Below are positions 58,041-64,000 of a DNA stretch of 64,000 nucleotides, piece after piece. Source of the stretch: Diprion similis (lineage: Eukaryota; Arthropoda; Insecta; Hymenoptera; Diprionidae); NCBI RefSeq assembly GCF_021155765.1, contig NC_060107.1:10526501-10590500 (forward strand), written 5' to 3'. A program made the translations under genes and the position numbers. The notes beneath the pieces are model-generated. The model had not been told where the DNA came from, did no database searches, and saw only the letters and a program-made list of their open reading frames with translations. How positions within the stretch are numbered: position 1 is the stretch's first letter; each line of letters opens with the position of its first letter.

Positions 58041-59650
58041 TATGGATCCTCGGACAAATTTCGATAGTTATATTATTTCGATATTTCAGATCCGATCGTG
58101 ATTAATTAGCCTGACTGAGAAAATCCGGTGTTTACTCTTAGAGGACGAACAATTCGATTGGCTGAAAAAAATTTCGACAATCGTGAGAGTATGATGCCAA
58201 ACAGGATATGAACAGTGTCGTCGTTAAACGCAAGGCCTCAATTCGTCACATTCTTACTCAATTCTTATTTGGTTTGGTCTGATTATTGTTATTGTCGACT
58301 AGCAGTCAGGGAATGTGTAGAAGAAATGTATGATTAAAAGTGAATTTCATGTTAAATAGAATCGCAAGAGTTCGTGTGAATAATTAGTGAATAGAAAAAG
58401 ATCCTTTTGAGCATCCGGATGTGTCGAAAATACCGGAGGCAAGGTCATCGCATCTTTGCCGAAAATAATAACAAATACTTCCGGCGCACAGGCGCATTTC
58501 TGGCACAAGAATGATACAGATCAAAAATATCGCCGCGACATAATATCATATACCCGTAGTATATTACCGACTATGTTCGAAAAAAAAGATCATCGTGGCA
58601 TCGTGGCTTTGAGTTATTCCCAGAATTCTTCAAAAACGTAATAAAATTTCGTTGAGAATGAAAATAAAAATTTAAAAAAAAACTACACAATTTTCACATA
58701 CGTATCACGCGACCATTAATTTCAGAGGTGTAATAACTTTGAAAGTTACTCAGCATATGAAATGTGACTGAAACTTGTGACTCGAATTTTTTTTTCAAAT
58801 TCTTCTGAAGTTTTGGGTAGTCATTCTAATTAACTTGTGCAGTAATGATAACAGTCGGAGTGTAAAGAACTCGACAAAGAAGTGGTCTAGAACGATCTTT
58901 CACAACTTATTGTTAATCCATTTATATGTATACATAGAGAGTGTGTACTTGAATGGAAGAAACGCCTCCGGTTGGGTATACGACTTTTAAAAATACATCG
59001 TACGTATCTCGAGGGCAGATATGCAATAAACAGGAATGCGATGTAACAGGTAATTAACTGATTTTCGTCTTATGAATTATTATCATTGTACTAATAAGAT
59101 GTTTTACATACATTACTAACAATTTTCCGGGGGTAATCTAAAAAAAAATTCTACCTTTTTCGTTCGTGGGTTTGTTATAATTTATGAAATTCGTAAGAAA
59201 TGGGTAAATGGTTTACTGCAACGTGGCTAGAAAAAAAAACATTATAAAAACAACAGATGAATTTTATTAGAAAAATTTCTTCTATAATTAATACTACACG
59301 GTTAAAAAAAAAAAATTTCGGCTTAATTGAACCATTTTTTAATGTATTACTAAGTAAAAAATAAAGTACAAACTACAATGAAATGTTGATATGAAAATTT
59401 AAATGTCAAAATGACAATAATTTTCGTCGTATTAACTATATATCAAAAATGTTTCAAAGATGAAGTGGAACTGCTGGGACATTTCAAAGTTCAAATTCAA
59501 TTTTCCCAACAGTCTCCATTAGAGGAATAAAAACAATGAAGGAAAATCGTCCTCCTGATTATCCTGAAGAGAAACATGTGAGAATTAATAAGTTGAGCGA
59601 GAAGTTGTTACCTACTGTGCGCTTAAGGCAAAATGTCGGAATGCCTGTTA

Positions 59651-59680
59651 TTCTCTCTCCCTCTCTCTCTCTCACTCTGT
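59651..59680. repeat. CT microsatellite
   Basis: Interrupted CT dinucleotides just upstream of the GTPase gene's promoter region. Confidence 0.85.
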
Positions 59681-59699
59681 CTAAGTGCCTGAATTACGA

Positions 59700-60127
59700 A
59701 AATGCGCGGGCGCCGCACGTGTTTTGGGTTGAACAACGTCGGCGCACGCGTTTTTCGCCCGACATACGAATACCTGCTGCGGCGTAAACCGCGCGCAGAC
59801 CTTGCTGGTCCCACATATTAAGACAGTCCGCGCTACTGTCGACAAAACAGTTCAGAGCAGCAGCTCGTCGTGTCAGTGAGTCGAGTGATCAAACGCAGTT
59901 TGAATTAGCACGATAACCAGTTTGATAATTTTACAGTGTTTCTAAACAATCTAAAGAACGTTGAAAAAACCATACAAACCAGAAAAACCATCCGCTAAAA
60001 GTGAAAGAAATTTTTATACTAAATACTCAAAATAAACTTTGACGCGGAACACTTTAAGGGATAACGAAAAGTGCTCATCCGCCCATCGCCTGAAAGGTGT
60101 CCGGTGCAATTTGGAAGCTTATCAAAG
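59700..60127 (+). promoter_or_regulatory. CpG-rich promoter and non-coding first exon of the Ras-like gene
   Basis: A CpG-dense block at about 59700-59880 is followed by sequence ending in AAAG and the donor GTAGGA at 60128. TATTAAG near 59816 and TCAGTG near 59874 are TATA- and initiator-like. The matching acceptor is GTTGCAG at 63697, nine nt before the first ATG. This implies a 5'UTR intron of about 3.6 kb. No CDS is seen in the exon. Confidence 0.45.
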
Positions 60128-60496
60128 GTAGGAAATGACCTATCGATTCTTTTTTTTTTCTTTTTTTATTTTTATTTTTTACGATAATTGGAATTATTGA
60201 AAAGTTTTAGTTCTGAAAATTTTCTCAGAGGTCCGTTTCTTCGTGGCAATAAGATCACTGCATGCGGAATTGTGTATAATTGTATATATACAAAGACTAA
60301 ATTCGAACTCGCTGCCTCGGAACGAATCGCTGTAATTTAAACTATGTGTAATCATTTCATTTTTTTTTTTTTTCTCTCTTTTTTCTTTTCCTCTGGTAAT
60401 ATTATGTACGCGTTGCCCGATTGTATGCTCGTCCTTCGAAACGCCCACGCTTTACATGTCGAGATAAAATTTAAGTCTTAATTCATGCGTTTTGGT

Positions 60497-60542
60497 GGAG
60501 GAAGAGGAGGAGGAGGAGGAAGGAGAAGAAGAAGAAGAAGAA
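60497..60542. repeat. GGA/GAA trinucleotide repeat
   Basis: Purine tract of GGA then GAA units in the 5'UTR intron of the Ras-like gene. Confidence 0.9.
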
Positions 60543-60711
60543 TGCGACCCCAAAAATACACCGCACAGTCCTCGATTGTGTAATTCGTTCAATTATTTAT
60601 ATTCTCATCACTAATTATTTATGCTCATTCGGCTCGAAAAAATAATCATTCGATAGGCTCGGTGAAAGCTATAATCACGGATAAACAAAATTGTAATCAG
60701 TTCAGTTATAA

Positions 60712-60742
60712 ATTACAAATTACAAATTACAAATTACAAATA
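60712..60742. repeat. TTACAAA tandem repeat
   Basis: About four copies of a 7-bp unit in the 5'UTR intron of the Ras-like gene. Confidence 0.9.
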
Positions 60743-61612
60743 GAAGTTGCCATTCAAGGTTAATAAAATACAAGCTGCAATAATATTTTATTACTGGTAA
60801 AATATGTATATATGTATACAGATTACATTTATATTTTGTAATTGAAGCGAAATAAGATATTGATACTTAAATTACTTACGTCTCGTACATTTCCCTGTAA
60901 GATATATCGTGAACACTATAAATTTAAAATTCAGTAACAGCGATTGATTACATTGAAAAATTGGAATTGGATCGAATACATATATCAGTCACACTTGAAA
61001 ATAATAACTGACATAAATAAAGATATCAGTTAATTGCAAAAGTAGTAATTTAAACGAAATTAATTAATTTCAAAGACAATTTTCATTTTATTTTGTTATA
61101 ATTACAAAATACAATTACAATTTCTATCTCAATTCACCATGATTCTAAAATAGGTATGTAATTGTTAGCTTATTTTGCACCAATTACAAATTCTACATGT
61201 TGAAAATGCGATAGTAATACACGCTAAGTGTCCTAAACAGCTCGTGCTCGAAGTGCTAAAAGTCAAATTCATAACGGAACGAAGAAAAGAGTAAATGAAA
61301 ATTCGTTCGCTCTGTGTACACAAAATAAAAGAGCTAACCGAAAACCCGAAGCCAACGAGCTTAATTCTCTCTTAGCCAGATATTTCGACTCTCTTTTCTC
61401 CGACCGGTCGCCGCAGTGGCAGGCTGCTGGCTGGTATGCTTGTGAACTAGTTGCGAGCCAAAATATCTCAGACACGAGAACGAGAACAGCTTAGCCAAGT
61501 CCGTTTCAAGGGTGGGCTGTTCCAACGATGAGCAATACTTGAGACCGCCTGCATCTCACAATTGAATTTTGGAACGGCAAAAGTATCTTAAAATCGTTCT
61601 TATCTCTGGAAT

Positions 61613-61710
61613 CCAATATGGCGTCGCACAGGGAGATCAGCTGATCGTTTTAACCTCACTTTTAGGTGAATCGTGAGAGAGTGAATCTCATACAGAGTGA
61701 AATGTGAGCC
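61613..61710 (+). repeat. Dispersed GATCAGCTGATC repeat, copy 11 (class B)
   Basis: Starts CCAATATGGCGTCGCACA and carries GAGATCAGCTGATCG, then TTTTAACCTCACTTTTAGG. The frame reads QYGVAQGDQLIVLTSLLGES then stops. Lies in the intron of the Ras-like gene. The right edge is approximate. Confidence 0.7.
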
Positions 61711-63437
61711 GAAAAATTACTCATCTAATTAAATAGTTGCTACTAGATTTTCGGCAGTCAGGTAGCGTCTTTCATTACTTTCCAATCCGATTTTTGACCA
61801 AATTTTCATCGCGTAAACAAAGAGAGCGAGAAAACAACGAGGACAAATAAAGGCTGGTCGTTAATTTTACCTTGGCGCCAGGGGGATTACCCCGCTATTT
61901 TTCTCGTGTCAAAATTGTCCAGTTTATCGGGAAACCGATTTATTATATCGTGGATTTAGATGTTAAAAACAAATTCCCTAGACATTTGATTTGGCGTCGG
62001 TCGTATTTATTTCAACGGGGCAGATGCACCTTTACCAACATTTATAAAACATATCTTTCTATAATTATGTGCTTACCATAAAGCATCGAGATATTTTTAC
62101 GAATTTTCCTTTTATATGTGTGTGCCCGCGTGTGTTTTGTAAGAATATTATATTTATCATCTCAGTGGCGCCGTATTTCCGGTCGTTTGGACAACGACCA
62201 GGATTTCTTCTTTTTCTCTCTCTCTCCCACATCTTGACGAGTTTTTAAACTCCTGCACAGCGATCGTCGATGCTCGTATGTACGCTGTATACCTATATTT
62301 GGCACTACTCGACTGCGAAGATTCTTTCCTCTGTCGAATCGTGCAATAAATGTAACCTATACAATCGGCTGCCTATATATCATGATCACGTTGCCAGCGA
62401 TGCGTCAGTTCATTATATTTATTTTTCTAACACATAGTATAATGGATAAATGGCAGGTGTCCTATTTTCCACATGGAGTTGCCGTGCCTCTCGTATTTGG
62501 CTTTTCGCGCGCGTTGCATACACAGCTTATAATCACACGGATATATATATAATCTCATTTGACGTAAAGAATGTGCACAAAGCCAGGAAATGATTATTCA
62601 ATTTTATACTCCTTGAATAGATGTCAGAGAATTTATCGTCATTCTTAGTTGCAGGAATTTATGCACAAAGCAACAACGTTATTGCTCGGACAAATATTTT
62701 CTCATGATGAATGAAAAAAACACGTATTTCTTCACGTTGCTTTCGAAAAGAAATTAAATATATAAAAATAATAATAAAAAGCTTTCTATTCCGACAAATC
62801 ATGATCAATAATATTTCTAGACCGCAAACAATTCAGTGTATAACGGTAAACAAAATTTGATGTCAGTCTTGTGTACCGTATACAATATTCACGTTTATTC
62901 TTACAACTATAATAATAATATTAACCAGTTATGAAATGTTTTCACAGCGTGAATGAATATTGCAGGAGTTTCTAGATTCACCGTGCGAGCAAAAGAAAAT
63001 ATTTTTCATACTTCTCAAAGGAGAGAAAACTCCTCAAAGTATAATTTCCACAAAAAACGGTTTGATTTAAAAATCTAAAATTATTCAATTTAGGCAAAAT
63101 AGTTTAGTTCAGGCGCATTAATAGTCCGTCACAACCCGTTGGAATTGAGGTTTCGCCAGGCGTATTCTCGTTAGCTTATAGCAGATGGGTGAATCATAAA
63201 GCCCGCCTGCTTTTAACAACCTTGACCAATCGGTGACATCCAAAGGCCATCGCACTGCGTCTCCATTTGACGAATTGTGAATAAAGCGCCAGAATACGTG
63301 TGAAGCGACACATTGTTTGTCAAAACGACACGTTGCTAATTGTGCTGAAAATGGAAGTCAAATTTTGACACATCCGCGTCAAGACGAAGAGACAATATAA
63401 TGCATTCATATTTTTTTCGTCTTGTAGTCAGGGTAGA

Positions 63438-63648
63438 TCAATATGGCGCGAACGGGCAATCAACTGATTGTTTTAGGTCAATGTTACAAATATCACCGCA
63501 TGGAAAATGTCATGCAAGCTGATGGACTTCTATTTTGCGATATTTAGTCCATGTGACGTAAAATATTCGATGAAAGACAACATTTATAATTAAATATGAC
63601 GGCCATGACAGTTAGCGGTGCATATTTACTCTCGCCAGATGGCGTCCT
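63438..63648 (+). repeat. Dispersed GATCAGCTGATC repeat, copy 12 (class A)
   Basis: Starts ATCAATATGGCGCG and ends CGCCAGATGGCGTCC. The core is diverged to AATCAACTGATT. It includes ATTAAATATGACGGCCATGA, as copies 3 and 5 do. The frame reads NQLIVLGQCYKYHRMENVMQ. It ends 49 bp before the acceptor of the Ras-like gene's first coding exon. Confidence 0.75.
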
Positions 63649-63705
63649 CCGGATTCAATTATTAATACCATAACCTTTTATTTATTTCCTGTTGCAGATT
63701 CAATA

Positions 63706-63784
63706 ATGAAAACCGATGAAAGGAACGGAAATGTTTCCCGGGTTAGAATCGCGGTTCTTGGTAGCAGCAACGTTGGTAAATCCG
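63706..63784 (+). CDS. Ras-like small GTPase, first coding exon (continues off window)
   Basis: After the acceptor GTTGCAG the frame opens at ATG and encodes MKTDERNGNVSRVRIAVLGS followed by SNVGKS. The single G left at the donor GTAAGC sets phase 1. The P-loop GSSNVGKS, preceded by the beta-strand RVRIAVLG, identifies a P-loop GTPase that binds GTP/GDP with Mg2+ via the K-S pair. The N-terminus resembles the RERG/RASL11-like branch of the Ras superfamily more than classical Ras. With only 26 codons visible that is tentative. Switch regions and any lipidation motif lie beyond the window. Expression is probably driven by the CpG-rich region near 59.8 kb through a long 5'UTR intron. Confidence 0.75.
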
Positions 63785-64000
63785 GTAAGCAGTTCCTCAA
63801 TACTTTACTGTAGTAATAGCGCTTCGTTGTATTGTTTTGATCAGTTTTTTGGCAAAGACTTCTAATTCTTTTCATCGTCCAGTTGTCACTTTCAAAACAA
63901 ACTACCCGGTTTCTAGAAAGTTTCGAATTTGTATTTACACCTACTTTTGCCCCGGACTGATCAATTCAAGTCAAATTAATGCCAATTTAAACCGAGCCTT

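Overview
The window is AT-rich animal nuclear DNA, almost certainly from an insect. It has GT-AG introns, small exons scattered through kilobases of low-complexity sequence, many foldback elements, and insect-type gene families (a pickpocket/DEG-ENaC channel, an insect-style SLC17 transporter). A Trk-like receptor kinase of a kind not known from Drosophila argues for a non-dipteran, possibly a hymenopteran. That placement is inference.

Layout. (1) 1-7531, minus strand: an SLC17 (sialin / phosphate-cotransporter type) MFS transporter in nine visible exons, with a 28-nt first coding exon and its last codons beyond the left edge. (2) 12818-13822, plus: a possible two-exon micro-gene of 67 codons. 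(3) 15693-24085, plus: a complete 13-exon secreted X-prolyl aminopeptidase of 654 aa. (4) 25036-31869, minus, convergent with the peptidase: a Trk/Ror/MuSK-type receptor tyrosine kinase from an EGF-like ectodomain to the stop; its signal-peptide exon was not found. (5) 39521-45397, plus: charged, exon-like segments that may form an unrecognised gene. (6) 49676-52328, minus: a complete five-exon pickpocket channel of 449 aa. (7) 59.8 kb to the right edge, plus: the probable promoter, 5'UTR exon and first coding exon of a Ras-like small GTPase. The remainder is gene-poor and AT-rich, with several GC/CpG-rich islands.

The five confident genes do not form a pathway; this is an ordinary mixed neighbourhood. 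The most unusual signal is a dispersed repeat family of about 200 bp, with 12 clear copies in 64 kb on both strands. Each copy begins near ATGGCGTC and carries the palindrome GATCAGCTGATC. The copies share a translatable frame (consensus around G-V-x-P-G-D-Q-L-I-V) and fall into two length classes, A and B. One copy ends within a few bases of the splice acceptor of peptidase exon 10 and may supply that splice site. Four further inverted-repeat elements of MITE type are also resolved.
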